64,000 nt of DNA from Parapedobacter sp051400755 (GCF_051400755.1 NZ_JBLFFL010000005.1:124001-188000); one strand, 5' to 3'; positions 8,863-18,049 are shown, counted from the stretch's first letter. Made by a program: numbers and translations. Notes: a model not told the origin generated them from the letters alone.

Positions 8863-10443
8863 TTATTCGTCATAACCATGGTATAGGTATAACGCACCAT
8901 ACGTCCAGTTCGGTCCTTCCAGTTCCGGATAATTAAACCGATCCATCATAAGGGCTACATAACGGAACGGATAACCGTCAGGCAACTCCACCACATTGGG
9001 CCAAACCCGGGCGCCTGACGTTTCATCCCAGGGGGGTAAATCCATCTTCAGCGTGCCGGCCTCCTGGAGGTCCGGATAAGAATAGATAAAGATTTTCCGC
9101 TCTTGACTTCCGGAAAAGCAATAGCGTTTTCCGCCGATGCGTTGGATGGACGTTCCGGTAGAATTGTGCGCTACCGGACCTGCTATGCGCCGGTAATCCT
9201 TGTTCCAGGTATCCGATTCCAACATGATCGCTTTATAGCCATCGTTGTTTTCACACGTCAGGATCCGCCACTTCTTTGCTGTAGCGTCATACAGGATATG
9301 CGGATCCTCAATATCACCCACGATGCCAAAAGGCGCGGCCTGCATGACGGAAAAGCCAAAGCGCGGATCTTTCGCACTCGCTACTGCCAGCAACTGTTTC
9401 TGCTCCTGCTTGTTGGCATATGCGCTGAAGCCGGTGGTGATACCCCGCCAAACGCTGTCCCTCCTGTCATAGAAGAGATGAGACGCTACCTCATTCCGGA
9501 GTATTCCGTCTTGCCGGTCAAACAAGATGACCCCTTCAAACCGAAGGTCAAATACGGTAGGGTCCATGCTGAAAACACCCTGCACCTGATGGGGTAATGC
9601 ACGCCCCCTGATAGTCATGGTATACCAAAGCCGCCCTTGATCCAGCAATGGCATCCCGTCCTCATAGGTGATGGCCCTGATGTCGGCCAGGCCCATGCCG
9701 CTGCCCAGCGCGGATGAGACGTTATTGATCCGTACCGCCCCGCTTTTTATATGAACATGCAGGCTCGACTGGAAGGTGTGCAGGTATTGTTTCTTCCGCA
9801 GGTCAATATGCGTAAAATCAGCCTGTCCGATCGGCAGGGGCAGTCCATTGTGTTGCCTATATAGCGTCAGTCCGCTGCCCAGCATCTGGAGTATAAGCTT
9901 CCCTTGCAGGGTGGCTTCCGTTTCGGTATTGATGGCGATGGATTCGTTTATAATCACCTCATCGTCCCGCATTAATTTTTGATACACATCGGTGATATGC
10001 CCTTGTTGATACGCGACGGTGACGACATACCGTTCGGCTTTGGCGGCATCTGAAAACTCAAATCCGATCGCTCCTGTTCCCTCGCAGGATGCCAGATCGA
10101 TGGTGTAAGTCGCAAATGGGTTGAAACCTCCGAACCAAATGGCCGTTTGCGTTTCGGTATCCGATCGGACAATCAGTTGGTGCTGGTGTACCTCCGTCTG
10201 GGCATGAGACTTCAAGTAATGGGTGATCGGGTACATGGCAGACATCCCGATGATTTCCTTAGGGTTCAATGCTGCCAGCGGAATCGTATGCGTATCGTCA
10301 AATATATACCGCCGCACCCCCTGCCTTACAAAGTTGATCTGATCGGGGACTGGCGGACGCTGCGCCTGGACCGACCCCCATAGGATCAAAACCAAGGGAA
10401 ACAGAAAAGTCAATTTATTACGCGTTTTTGTAACCGGAATCAT
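8863..10443 (-). CDS. Secreted glycoside-hydrolase-like beta-propeller protein, unassigned
   Basis: 526 residues, signal peptide ending near GSVQAQ. The N-terminal half is beta-rich and similar in feel to carbohydrate-binding sandwiches. The C-terminal half has propeller-like motifs (DIEDPHILYDATAKKWRI, TGTSIQRIGGKRYCFSGS, WPNVVELPDGYPFRYVAL) that resemble five-bladed GH43/GH32/GH117-type proteins, including the D-P-H-I blade motif. The catalytic Asp/Asp/Glu set cannot be assigned by eye. It sits 58 nt downstream of the sigma/anti-sigma pair on the same strand, so it might be part of that transcript. An enzyme acting on a glycan is the likely role but this is not proven. Confidence 0.6.
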   Translation of the reverse strand: MIPVTKTRNKLTFLFPLVLILWGSVQAQRPPVPDQINFVRQGVRRYIFDDTHTIPLAALNPKEIIGMSAMYPITHYLKSHAQTEVHQHQLIVRSDTETQTAIWFGGFNPFATYTIDLASCEGTGAIGFEFSDAAKAERYVVTVAYQQGHITDVYQKLMRDDEVIINESIAINTETEATLQGKLILQMLGSGLTLYRQHNGLPLPIGQADFTHIDLRKKQYLHTFQSSLHVHIKSGAVRINNVSSALGSGMGLADIRAITYEDGMPLLDQGRLWYTMTIRGRALPHQVQGVFSMDPTVFDLRFEGVILFDRQDGILRNEVASHLFYDRRDSVWRGITTGFSAYANKQEQKQLLAVASAKDPRFGFSVMQAAPFGIVGDIEDPHILYDATAKKWRILTCENNDGYKAIMLESDTWNKDYRRIAGPVAHNSTGTSIQRIGGKRYCFSGSQERKIFIYSYPDLQEAGTLKMDLPPWDETSGARVWPNVVELPDGYPFRYVALMMDRFNYPELEGPNWTYGALYLYHGYDE

Positions 10444-10501
10444 TCGTAAAGATACGATTTATAGCATCTCCCCAAACTTAGGGTGACAATTTGTGACCAC
10501 C

Positions 10502-11731
10502 TTACCGCAAATAAATCCGGAACGACACCCCACCATGCAGCCAGCGGTACTGGTCATTGCGCAACCGGCCGATCGGTACACCGATGTACGGCGCGATAAC
10601 GGCATTATACCGTCGCAGGAATGGCGGATGGACATAGCCGGATAATTGAATAAAACCCAGATAGGTATTGTTTTGATAAAGCGAGTCCGGCCGTTTCAAT
10701 TCACTTCTTTCGCTGACCAAGCGCAGTGACGTGTCGCCCGATGCGACATCCCCCCTTATCCAATGGTAGGATTCAAGGATATCGGTCCGCCGATCGCGCA
10801 CCACGGTGAACGGTGCGACGCCCAAAGATGCGGTGAAATGCTCGGAAATCGCGTAGTTCAGTGATACAGGCAGCATCACCATGCCTACGGTGTTCCTCAT
10901 CCCAACGAGCTGGGTACTGACCGTATCGGTGATATCGGCAGCCCTATCCCTGCCCACCTTCATGGTTGTGTAGGTGAGCCCGATTTCCGTGGATATCCGG
11001 TCGGATAGCGGTATCCGCGCAGATACGCCACCGCCCAACGAAAAACCTTTGTTCGATAAGGCGGGGTTCAGGTTGAATCCCACCGATATGCCGCTTAAAT
11101 CCCCACGGCTTCCGGCCGGTGGCCACAAGTTCGGCAAGGAGATATGCAGCGATTTGTTCGGCTTGCCATGCAGGGAGCTCCGGTGCAGCGACCATGCTTT
11201 GCTTAGCGGTACGGCTTGGATTTCGGTTTTTTTAGTGACGTGACTAATCCGAAGCGAATCGGGTGTTAAGGGGACTGCACGTGTTGTGGTGGGGATTACC
11301 GAATCCAGCGCCTCTCTTTCGCTGGCGGCCTCCGTTGGCAGCGCAGGGGATAGCCGCTTCACGGAGATGTCTTCGTCCTTTTGGTCGTCGTGTTCGACGT
11401 CAAGTGCGCTGGGTGCTGGTTCGATGACAGCCGTGTCTTTGGTCGTCGAATCCCGACTATCCGAGGAGGGCGGATGTTGCACGGGTATCGCTTGCTCGTT
11501 TTGCCCAACCCGCTCAAAAAAAGGAAGGAAGCGGACCGATGCATACACCATCAGGAACAGCGACGCCGCAATACCCGCCAGCTTGACAAAAAGGGGCACT
11601 GGCTTCCGCCGCTTGGCGTTGCGGTGCCGCTGGAAATGCTCCCATTCCCGGTGGTCATAGGGTTCCTCTATATCCCGGAGGAAATCCTTGATGCCCGCTA
11701 TCAACTCCTTCCTTGGTTTCCTATCCATCAT
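10502..11731 (-). CDS. Anti-sigma-like membrane protein with C-terminal outer-membrane-barrel-like domain
   Basis: 409 residues in three parts. A basic cytoplasmic N-terminus (1-46) has the REWEHFQRHR motif seen in Bacteroidota anti-sigma-like proteins. One transmembrane helix follows (about 47-68, LFVKLAGIAASLFLMVYASV). A long Ser/Thr/Asp/Pro-rich linker (about 75-200) leads to a C-terminal domain (about 205-409) of alternating beta strands ending in VSFRIYLR, like a PorT/OMP_b-brl barrel. The gene overlaps the ECF sigma gene by 11 nt, so it is the probable regulator of that sigma factor. One chain holding an inner-membrane helix and a barrel-like domain is topologically odd. Annotations as plain porin would miss the N-terminal half. 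Confidence 0.7.
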   Translation of the reverse strand: MMDRKPRKELIAGIKDFLRDIEEPYDHREWEHFQRHRNAKRRKPVPLFVKLAGIAASLFLMVYASVRFLPFFERVGQNEQAIPVQHPPSSDSRDSTTKDTAVIEPAPSALDVEHDDQKDEDISVKRLSPALPTEAASEREALDSVIPTTTRAVPLTPDSLRISHVTKKTEIQAVPLSKAWSLHRSSLHGKPNKSLHISLPNLWPPAGSRGDLSGISVGFNLNPALSNKGFSLGGGVSARIPLSDRISTEIGLTYTTMKVGRDRAADITDTVSTQLVGMRNTVGMVMLPVSLNYAISEHFTASLGVAPFTVVRDRRTDILESYHWIRGDVASGDTSLRLVSERSELKRPDSLYQNNTYLGFIQLSGYVHPPFLRRYNAVIAPYIGVPIGRLRNDQYRWLHGGVSFRIYLR

Positions 11732-12353
11732 GCCGCCCTCCGAAATAGGTGGTGTACAATGCCCGCAATCCCTGCTTCGCCTTCGTCAGGTAAACACGGC
11801 TCGAACTGGTGGGGATATTCATCATCTTCCCGATCTCCTCATGCGAATAGCCTTCCAGCTCGTATAGGTTGAAAATAATCCGGTGTAGGTCCGGGAGCTT
11901 CTCGAGCAGCATCAGTACATCATTCAATTGCAAGCGATCATCCATCTCCACTGCGGGGTGGTTCTCCAGCCCATCAATGGATGATGTCTCGGGTACCGCG
12001 CGTTGCACCCTCAGCCGGTCAATCGCCGTATTCACCGTGATGCGCACCAACCATGCGCCGAATACCGCTGGTTTATCCGTGCCTTCCCCCCTAAATGTAG
12101 GGAGCTTACTGAACGCCTTGATAAAACTGTCATTCACGATTTCCCGTGCGGTTTCCCTGTCCAGCACATACCTTTTGGCCACTCCCATCAGTTTGCCCCA
12201 ATACTGGCGGTAAAGCTTTTCTTCCATTGGAGGACTAGGCAGCGCCCTACCGTCGAAAATGTCGTTTAAAATGTCCGTTAAAGACCCGTCTTCCTTGCCG
12301 TCCACGTATAGCAGGTGTCGTATTCGTTTAAATTCAGTATGATGCGTATCCAT
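11721..12353 (-). CDS. ECF-type RNA polymerase sigma factor
   Basis: 210 residues with sigma region 2 (about 55-120; FIKAFSKLPTFRG and FGAWLVRITVNTAIDRLR) and region 4 (about 150-205; the helix-turn-helix GYSHEEIGKMMNIPTSSSRV). It has no region 1 or 3, as expected for extracytoplasmic-function sigma factors. The downstream gene starts 11 nt inside it and codes for a membrane-bound barrel-like anti-sigma candidate, so release from that partner is the likely control. Its target promoters are not visible here. Confidence 0.9.
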   Translation of the reverse strand: MDTHHTEFKRIRHLLYVDGKEDGSLTDILNDIFDGRALPSPPMEEKLYRQYWGKLMGVAKRYVLDRETAREIVNDSFIKAFSKLPTFRGEGTDKPAVFGAWLVRITVNTAIDRLRVQRAVPETSSIDGLENHPAVEMDDRLQLNDVLMLLEKLPDLHRIIFNLYELEGYSHEEIGKMMNIPTSSSRVYLTKAKQGLRALYTTYFGGRHDG

Positions 12354-12503
12354 CTATATAGACGAGTCTTTTCGCGATAACGCTAATAAAAATATTCCTT
12401 TTTTATCTTTTTTTTCATTTCGGGCTGAAATATCGGAAATCGCTTAGCGTATCCCCATGCGGCACCGTCTTTCTTTATGAGAAGAAACACCCAATAGCCG
12501 TCT

Positions 12504-13469
12504 ATGCAGTTATCCATCGTTGTGCCCGTATTCAACCGGCCCGTAGAAGTCCGGGATTTGCTCCAAAGCCTTACCCAGCAGACAGATACTGATTTTGACG
12601 TGGTGATCGTTGAAGACGGCTCCACCGATACATGCCAATCCGTGGTGGAGGCCTACGCACCAACATTGCGCCTACGTTATACTTACAGGCCAAACGCAGG
12701 CCCCGGGCAGGCACGTAATACAGGGAGCGAACTGGCCAAAGGGGATTACCTCATTTTCGTCGATTCCGACTGCGTGTTGCCATCCCGGTATATCGCCACC
12801 ATCAGGCAGTCCCTGGCACTTGACTATGCCGACGCTTTCGGCGGACCGGATCGGGCCAGGGAAGATTTTACACCGTTGCAGCATGCGATCAATTATTCCA
12901 TGACCTCTTTTTTCACCACTGGCGGTATCCGTGGCGGCAGCGAAAAGCTTGATAAGTTTCACCCCAGGAGCTTCAACATGGGCTATTCGAAGGAGGTATA
13001 CGCGCAAACGGGCGGGTTTTCTACCATGCGTTTCGGAGAAGATATCGATATGAGCATCCGGATTATCGATGCTGGCTTCCGGACACGGCTGATCAAAGAA
13101 GCCTACGTGTACCACCGGCGACGCACCAGTATGTGGCTCTTTTTCAAGCAAGTATTCAACTCGGGGATTGCCCGGATCAACCTTTACAAACGGCATCCCC
13201 ATTCGTTGAAACTGGTTCATTTAGCTCCCGCTGTCTTTACGCTGGGCGTAAGCCTCATTTTACTGTTGTCCGTTTTCGTCGCCGTCGGCTTACTCATCCT
13301 ACTAGTATGCTATGTGGCATTTATTTTTATGGATGCCGCTATGCGGAACAAAAGCATGCGGATAGGTTTGTTGGCGGTAGCCGCGAGCTTTGTGCAGCTT
13401 CTTGGCTATGGCACCGGATTTCTCTATGCGGCGTTTATGCGGCTTGCGTTAAAAAAGGGTGAGTTTTAA
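12504..13469 (+). CDS. Family 2 glycosyltransferase, membrane anchored
   Basis: 321 residues. The N-terminal GT-A domain (1-225) has the start LSIVVPVFNRPVEV, nucleotide-sugar binding VIVEDGSTD, and the metal-binding DSD motif in FVDSDC. The GEDIDMSIRI block corresponds to the acceptor-side ED motif. Three hydrophobic helices fill the C-terminus (about 235-260, 263-280, 290-312), so the enzyme sits on the inner membrane with its active site in the cytoplasm. It probably adds a sugar to a lipid-linked or surface glycan. It is a lone gene, divergent from the sigma factor. Donor and acceptor are unknown. Confidence 0.88.
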   Translation: MQLSIVVPVFNRPVEVRDLLQSLTQQTDTDFDVVIVEDGSTDTCQSVVEAYAPTLRLRYTYRPNAGPGQARNTGSELAKGDYLIFVDSDCVLPSRYIATIRQSLALDYADAFGGPDRAREDFTPLQHAINYSMTSFFTTGGIRGGSEKLDKFHPRSFNMGYSKEVYAQTGGFSTMRFGEDIDMSIRIIDAGFRTRLIKEAYVYHRRRTSMWLFFKQVFNSGIARINLYKRHPHSLKLVHLAPAVFTLGVSLILLLSVFVAVGLLILLVCYVAFIFMDAAMRNKSMRIGLLAVAASFVQLLGYGTGFLYAAFMRLALKKGEF

Positions 13470-13474
13470 TCTTA

Positions 13475-13902
13475 TACCCAACCATTTCCCTGTCCGGCAA
13501 CAGCGGTGGCCGCTTAATTTTATGATTCAGCTGATCGAGGTACTGGAATACGAGCTCAATATTTTTATCCTGATTACCCAACGCAGTTTAGTAAATATCC
13601 GCATGGTCTGAATGTTAACCGGGATGGCTCGATCACTGTTCAAAATGCCGGATAGCATAGCTATGCCCTGTTCCGAATGCATAAAGGGTTTCCTGGTGCC
13701 TCCCCAATTTGATGTTCCATTTTGGAATATCAAGTTTGTCAATTCATTCTCCGAAAGCTGGAACATGAAATCGCCTGGGAACCGCTTGATATTTCGCTTC
13801 ACGGCTTTATTCAAGTTACCGGTGGTTACCCCATACAACTCCGCTAAATCCGACTACTTCCTCAGAAATAGCGATTTCAGTGCGTTCATTTGTCTTGGCC
13901 AT
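13475..13902 (-). pseudogene. Decayed ORF6N-domain (phage-antirepressor-like) gene
   Basis: Three fragments of an ORF6N protein lie in order on the minus strand in different frames. (1) From ATG 13902: MAKTNERTEIAISEEVV. (2) After a frame change: DLAELYGVTTGNLNKAVKRN through FMFQLSENEL, EQGIAMLSGILNSDRAI and NIQTMRIFTKLR. (3) After another change near 13565: DKNIELVFQYLDQLNHKIK and REMVGYKIK. Pieces that normally join 1-2 (the IRGxKVMLDR strand) and 2-3 (the helix before KNIE) are missing, so small deletions as well as frameshifts have occurred. ORF6N proteins are DNA-binding and often phage or island borne. The stop-free middle piece (103 codons) should not be called a gene by itself. Confidence 0.8.
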
Positions 13903-13987
13903 AGGTGTCGGTGGTCCAGTCATGGTAAAGGTAGCAATCCGACTGGTTTATTCCAAAAATTTTAGTATTTTATGAGGGCGCAATACA

Positions 13988-14428
13988 TCAATACACATTT
14001 TTATTGTGCAGTTCCATCCAGTTTGTTGGATCTGCAATCGCAGACCATCCAAATTGACGATATAATCCATGTGCATCACCCGTCAGTAAAATCCATCTTC
14101 TTAGTCCCTGCAAATTTGGGTGGCCCATGATGGTTTCCATCAGCCATTTCGACAGTCCCTTACCCCTGTACTCCGTGATGATATAGACATCGCCCAAATA
14201 AGCAATTGTTGAAAAATCGGAGATGATTCTTGCAAAACCAATTTGCATTCTACCATGGTATACACCGAAGCAGAGGGAATTTTGAATGGCAGTTTCCACG
14301 CGGTCTTTGGGAATGTTTAAGCACCAATAGGCCTCAGTTGCTAAAAATTCGTGAATGGAATCAATAGCTAACAGCGTTTTGTCGGTCGAAATGCAAAATT
14401 CGCCTTGGTAAATCGTTAATTCTTTCAT
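13988..14428 (-). CDS. GNAT-family N-acetyltransferase
   Basis: 146 residues covering a whole GNAT domain. Beta-4/alpha-3 with the acetyl-CoA pyrophosphate loop is seen as YRGKGLSKWLM (R/Q-x-x-G-x-G/A), preceded by a GDVYIITE strand and followed by LTGDAHGLYRQFGW, the usual end of the fold. It would transfer an acetyl group from acetyl-CoA to an amine; the acceptor is unknown. It lies 17 nt downstream of the luciferase-like oxidoreductase and probably shares its promoter at 15502-15532. The gene looks AT-richer than its neighbours and is next to a decayed ORF6N gene, suggesting past insertion in this area. Confidence 0.85.
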   Translation of the reverse strand: MKELTIYQGEFCISTDKTLLAIDSIHEFLATEAYWCLNIPKDRVETAIQNSLCFGVYHGRMQIGFARIISDFSTIAYLGDVYIITEYRGKGLSKWLMETIMGHPNLQGLRRWILLTGDAHGLYRQFGWSAIADPTNWMELHNKNVY

Positions 14429-14445
14429 CAGTATTTTAAAATGAC

Positions 14446-15468
14446 TTAACGCCAGCCCAATCCGGGGGCAACATGCTCCAAAATAGCGGACAGCACGTGT
14501 ACATTGTAATCAACGCCCAACGTATTGGGTATCGTCAAAAGGAGCGTATCCGCCTCTTGGATGGCTTCATCCTGAGCCAATTCGTTGATGAGCTGATCCG
14601 GCTCCGCAGCATAACTCCGCCCGAAAATTGCACGTTTGTCCTGTTCAATAAACCCGATTTTGTCTGCCCGACCCGCTTCCTGTCCAAAGTAATACTTGTC
14701 TTGATCGGTCACCAGTGCAAAAATAGATCGACTCACCGAAACCCTTGGTTCGCGCGGGTGTCCCGCTTTTTTCCACGCTTCTTTGTACAACCTGATTTGC
14801 TCCGCTTGCTGTATATGGAAGGGCTTGCCGCTTTCGTCGTATTTCAGGGTAGAGCTTTGCAGGTTCATTCCGTTTTCGGCCGCCCAAACTGCGGTAGCAT
14901 TGGAAGCGGCCCCCCACCAGATACGTTCGCGCAATCCTTCGGAATGCGGTTCCAACCGTAGCAGGCCCGGCGGATTCGGAAACATCGGGTACGGGTTTGG
15001 CTGGGCAAATCCGGCACCTTTCAGCCGCTCCAGAAATTCCAATGCCTTACGGCGTCCCATGTCTGCATCGGTTTCCCCCTCAGCCGGCTCATAACCGAAA
15101 TAGCGCCAACCATCGATGACCTGTTCCGGCGAACCCCTACTGATGCCCAATTGCAATCGGCCCCCCGAGATTAAATCAGCAGCTCCGGCATCTTCCACCA
15201 TATACAGCGGATTTTCATAACGCATATCAATGACCCCGGTTCCGATCTCGATGTTGCTTGTTTTGGCACCGATTGCCGAAAGCAAGGGAAATGGCGATGC
15301 TAACTGAGCGGCAAAATGATGTACCCGGAAATATGCACCATCTAACCCGATTTCTTCGGCGGCAACAGCCAGATCAATGGACTGAAGCAACGTATCGCTT
15401 GCTGTACGGGTTTTATAGGCAGCATGATCGGACCAATGTCCAAACGATAAAAATCCTATTTTCTTCAT
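14446..15468 (-). CDS. LLM-class flavin-dependent oxidoreductase
   Basis: 340 residues with a luciferase-like TIM barrel. Typical features are the start KIGFLSFGHW, the substrate-side FRVHHFAAQLASPFPLL segment, GTGVIDMRYENPLYMVEDAG and the FMN-phosphate region ISRGSPEQ. Members are monooxygenases using reduced FMN or F420 with various small substrates; none can be chosen here. It is first in a two-gene operon with the GNAT acetyltransferase (gap 17 nt) and has a textbook Bacteroidota promoter 34 nt upstream. Confidence 0.88.
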   Translation of the reverse strand: MKKIGFLSFGHWSDHAAYKTRTASDTLLQSIDLAVAAEEIGLDGAYFRVHHFAAQLASPFPLLSAIGAKTSNIEIGTGVIDMRYENPLYMVEDAGAADLISGGRLQLGISRGSPEQVIDGWRYFGYEPAEGETDADMGRRKALEFLERLKGAGFAQPNPYPMFPNPPGLLRLEPHSEGLRERIWWGAASNATAVWAAENGMNLQSSTLKYDESGKPFHIQQAEQIRLYKEAWKKAGHPREPRVSVSRSIFALVTDQDKYYFGQEAGRADKIGFIEQDKRAIFGRSYAAEPDQLINELAQDEAIQEADTLLLTIPNTLGVDYNVHVLSAILEHVAPGLGWR

Positions 15469-15501
15469 AATTTCGCTTTTGGGGTTGTAAAATAGCGCTC
15501 A

Positions 15502-15532
15502 CAAAGGTAACGACCCTGCAAGGAAGAACAAA
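15502..15532 (-). promoter_or_regulatory. Promoter of the LLM oxidoreductase-GNAT operon
   Basis: On the minus strand: TTTG (15532-15529), 19 nt, TACCTTTG (15509-15502). Both elements match the Bacteroidota sigma consensus and the spacing is ideal. The -7 box ends 33 nt before the ATG at 15468. Confidence 0.7.
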
Positions 15533-15620
15533 AAAACCAAGTCGGTCGCAATAGATTCCATAACTCAGCGTTTATGACATAGGTTTAGGTTGATAGCCCC
15601 TAATCCCATTGGGGCGGATT

Positions 15621-15653
15621 CCCGTTATCTTACAAGGTAACGGGTTTCTTTTT
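15621..15653. terminator. Hairpin downstream of the sugar transporter gene
   Basis: CCCGTTA (15621-15627) pairs with TAACGGG (15638-15644) across a 10-nt loop. The T-run TTTCTTTTT follows on the plus strand. It lies 15 nt past the stop of the minus-strand transporter gene, so it probably ends that transcript, although the U-run is on the opposite side. A second GC stem (GCCCC 15596-15600 with GGGGC 15611-15615) sits next to it. Confidence 0.5.
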
Positions 15654-15658
15654 AATTG

Positions 15659-16954
15659 CTAAGGTTTGATTTTATAGCCCGCAATGGCGTAATAGGCAAT
15701 GAATGCAAATAAGGGGATCGGGACGAAAAAACCTGCTGACATGCCGTATATATCAGAAACATAACCCATTATTGGCGGGAATACCGCTCCGCCGCCAACG
15801 GACATCACCAAAAAGGAAGCGCCTTGCTTGGTGTTGGTCCCCAGGCTCCTGATGGCCAGTGCAAATATCGTTGGGAACATGATGGACATGAAAAAGAAAA
15901 CGCCATAGAGCGCCACTAAAGAGCTCCATCCCAGTTTTAACGATACGATGGGCAATAAAGCGCATACCATCAGCGCATAGCAAGCCAACAGGCGGGTGGG
16001 CTTAAAATATCGCATGAGCGCACTACCCGAAAAGCGGCCTATCATAAATAGAAAAAAGCCAAAGGACAAAAAATAAGGGCCGTATTGCACATCAAACCTT
16101 GGATGCATATCATGATCCGTGACAAAATTGATCAGGTAGCTGAACACACCGGTTTGGGCCGCCACATAGCAAGCCTGTGAGGCAACACCCAGTTTAAAAT
16201 GCTTGTTGCTCCATAACGGCTTCTTGGAAATATAGGCGGGGTGCGAGGGATCTGAAATTTCCATGTCGCCACCGGGGGTAGGAGCAGCAGCGCCGTGTGC
16301 GTGCAATAAATCCTCCTCATCAATTTTAGGCAGCGTTAACCGGGAGAAAACAAAGGCAATCGCGAGAACGGTCAATCCAATGATCGCAAAGGGGAGGATA
16401 ATCGAGATCATTTTCTCTCCCTCGACATGGCTGCGGTTGCCATAAATAGATAACGCAATCAGCGGGCCCACTACCCATGCAAAGCCATTGAAAGACTGGG
16501 CGATATTGATTCGCCTTTCAGCGGATTCCGGAGGGCCCAACTTGGTCGTATAGGGGTTGGCCCCTGTTTCCAGTGTGGCCAAGCCTGCGCCGATCACCAG
16601 CAGGCAAAATAAAAAAAGAACAAACGATTGCAGCGGTGCGGTGCCCGCGGCGAGTAATGCGCCGGCGCCAAAAAGGCTCAATCCGAATATAATCCCCTTT
16701 TTATAGCCGTATTTTTTGGTATACAGACCGGCTGGTATGGCCATGAAAAAATAGGCCCCATAGAGGGAGACCTGTATAAAGCTTGACTGCCACTTTTTCA
16801 AATGCAACAATTCCTGGAAATTCTTGTCAAGCGTATCCAGTAAGCCGTGTGCGATTCCCCAGGTTAGAAACAGGGCACTGATGGCCATAAAAGGTGTGGC
16901 ATAATTGACACCGTCCTTAATGAAAATTGATTTTTTGCTCATAAATATAGGCAC
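15659..16954 (-). CDS. Sugar MFS transporter, L-fucose permease type (FHS family)
   Basis: 431 residues, twelve predicted membrane helices. Characteristic FucP/GluP-like segments are visible: FLTWGIAHGLLDTLDKNFQ in the first helix region, the MFS loop motif YTKKYGYKKG after helix 2, ETGANPYTTKLGPPESAERR after helix 4, and the central charged loop with SKKPLWSNKHFKLG before helix 7. It should import a hexose or fucose by proton symport across the inner membrane. No kinase or isomerase is adjacent, but two sulfatases and a secreted esterase lie within 10 kb. Single-gene unit. Confidence 0.88.
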   Translation of the reverse strand: MPIFMSKKSIFIKDGVNYATPFMAISALFLTWGIAHGLLDTLDKNFQELLHLKKWQSSFIQVSLYGAYFFMAIPAGLYTKKYGYKKGIIFGLSLFGAGALLAAGTAPLQSFVLFLFCLLVIGAGLATLETGANPYTTKLGPPESAERRINIAQSFNGFAWVVGPLIALSIYGNRSHVEGEKMISIILPFAIIGLTVLAIAFVFSRLTLPKIDEEDLLHAHGAAAPTPGGDMEISDPSHPAYISKKPLWSNKHFKLGVASQACYVAAQTGVFSYLINFVTDHDMHPRFDVQYGPYFLSFGFFLFMIGRFSGSALMRYFKPTRLLACYALMVCALLPIVSLKLGWSSLVALYGVFFFMSIMFPTIFALAIRSLGTNTKQGASFLVMSVGGGAVFPPIMGYVSDIYGMSAGFFVPIPLFAFIAYYAIAGYKIKP

Positions 16955-17024
16955 CTCATTGGAAATGGAACCGGCCTAAAATAGAGAAATTCGGTGGATT
17001 ACGAATAAAAAAATGTAGGGCTCA

Positions 17025-17990
17025 TCATCTGTTGTCTCTGTAAAAATAAATCCGCCTGTAGGAAGTGGTTGGGTTCCTGATCGGGTCACCTCTTTTGAAA
17101 ATACCCTTGACATCGTTAATAAGCAGTTCCGCTTCCTCGGCGGTACCGTCATGGATCATCGGCATCCTGTAGGCACGGGACAGCGGGTCCCGTATCGCTG
17201 ATATGACTACCATGCCCGGAGGTATGGATGCCTTATTCATGGTGCAATAGGTGAGCTGTTTGCCAATATCGAAATGTGGCAGCTCGGTGATGTTTACCCA
17301 TTCGTATTCATCCGGCCATCCTTGTCCGGTATGGATAAATTGGGAGATGATATTTAAAACGACTTCATTTCTCGAGGGCGCTCCGCTCCAAATCCCGAGA
17401 GACCATCGCGTTTCTTGTTGTTCAAATGCCTCAAATAACGCTTTTGCAATACCTGTATCCAACGAGATTAACGAACCGTCCCGCTCTACGATAAATCTGA
17501 ATGTTGATAGATTCGCTAGGGTGTCATAGACCAACCCTGTTTCTATTTGATTTCTTAAAAAATCATGAAAACGCCGGGAAAAGGCTTTCAGGCCGTCTTG
17601 TGGACTCGGCATATGCGAAATGGCATGAAATATCCGATCTCCGTTGATCGGGTAAACATCTACAATCGCGCTATCGGTATATCGGTCAAAATAGACGGTG
17701 CCGGTGTAGCTGATGGTGTCGGCTGGTGTGTATAATGTGGCTATTTTCCGCAGAAGCGCTTCTACTGAGACGGATTCGACCAGTTGTCGAATTCTGCCGG
17801 TCAGCTTATAGTTATCGCCGACGGCATCGCGTTTTAGCTCAAATTCCACCGCTAAGTCGCGGATGGTTGTTCCGGTAAAATGGGATTCCAGCAAGCGCTT
17901 AAGTTCCAGCGAGGAATCAAGCGCAAGAGACTGCGCCGTTGTTTTACCTGCCAAGCAGCAGACCACCAGTAAGACAACCAAACGTTTCAT
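17025..17990 (-). CDS. Secreted protein of unknown function, possibly TonB-C-like end
   Basis: 321 residues, signal peptide MKRLVVLLVVCCLAGKTTAQ. No family is recognised with confidence. A segment near the middle, FRFIVERDGSLISLDTG, followed by RWSLGIWSGAPSRNEV, resembles the beginning of TonB C-terminal domains (F-x-V-x-x-D-G-x-I with a W-x-P/G). The first third is made of alpha/beta stretches around LESHFTGTTIRDLAVEFELKR. It is located between the transporter and the TPR sensor kinase gene on the same strand, 59 nt downstream of the latter, so it could be co-transcribed with it. Function unknown. Confidence 0.6.
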   Translation of the reverse strand: MKRLVVLLVVCCLAGKTTAQSLALDSSLELKRLLESHFTGTTIRDLAVEFELKRDAVGDNYKLTGRIRQLVESVSVEALLRKIATLYTPADTISYTGTVYFDRYTDSAIVDVYPINGDRIFHAISHMPSPQDGLKAFSRRFHDFLRNQIETGLVYDTLANLSTFRFIVERDGSLISLDTGIAKALFEAFEQQETRWSLGIWSGAPSRNEVVLNIISQFIHTGQGWPDEYEWVNITELPHFDIGKQLTYCTMNKASIPPGMVVISAIRDPLSRAYRMPMIHDGTAEEAELLINDVKGIFKRGDPIRNPTTSYRRIYFYRDNR

Positions 17991-18049
17991 AAGATCTCAT
18001 TGAGGGGGAGGTTTTTAGTGCCCCGGGGTGATTATGATTAGCCAAAAAT

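Noticed and set aside
13527..13838. Stop-free 103-codon frame as an intact ORF6N protein
   Set aside because: It lacks the N-terminal strand and the C-terminal helix, which are found next to it in other frames; treated as part of a pseudogene.
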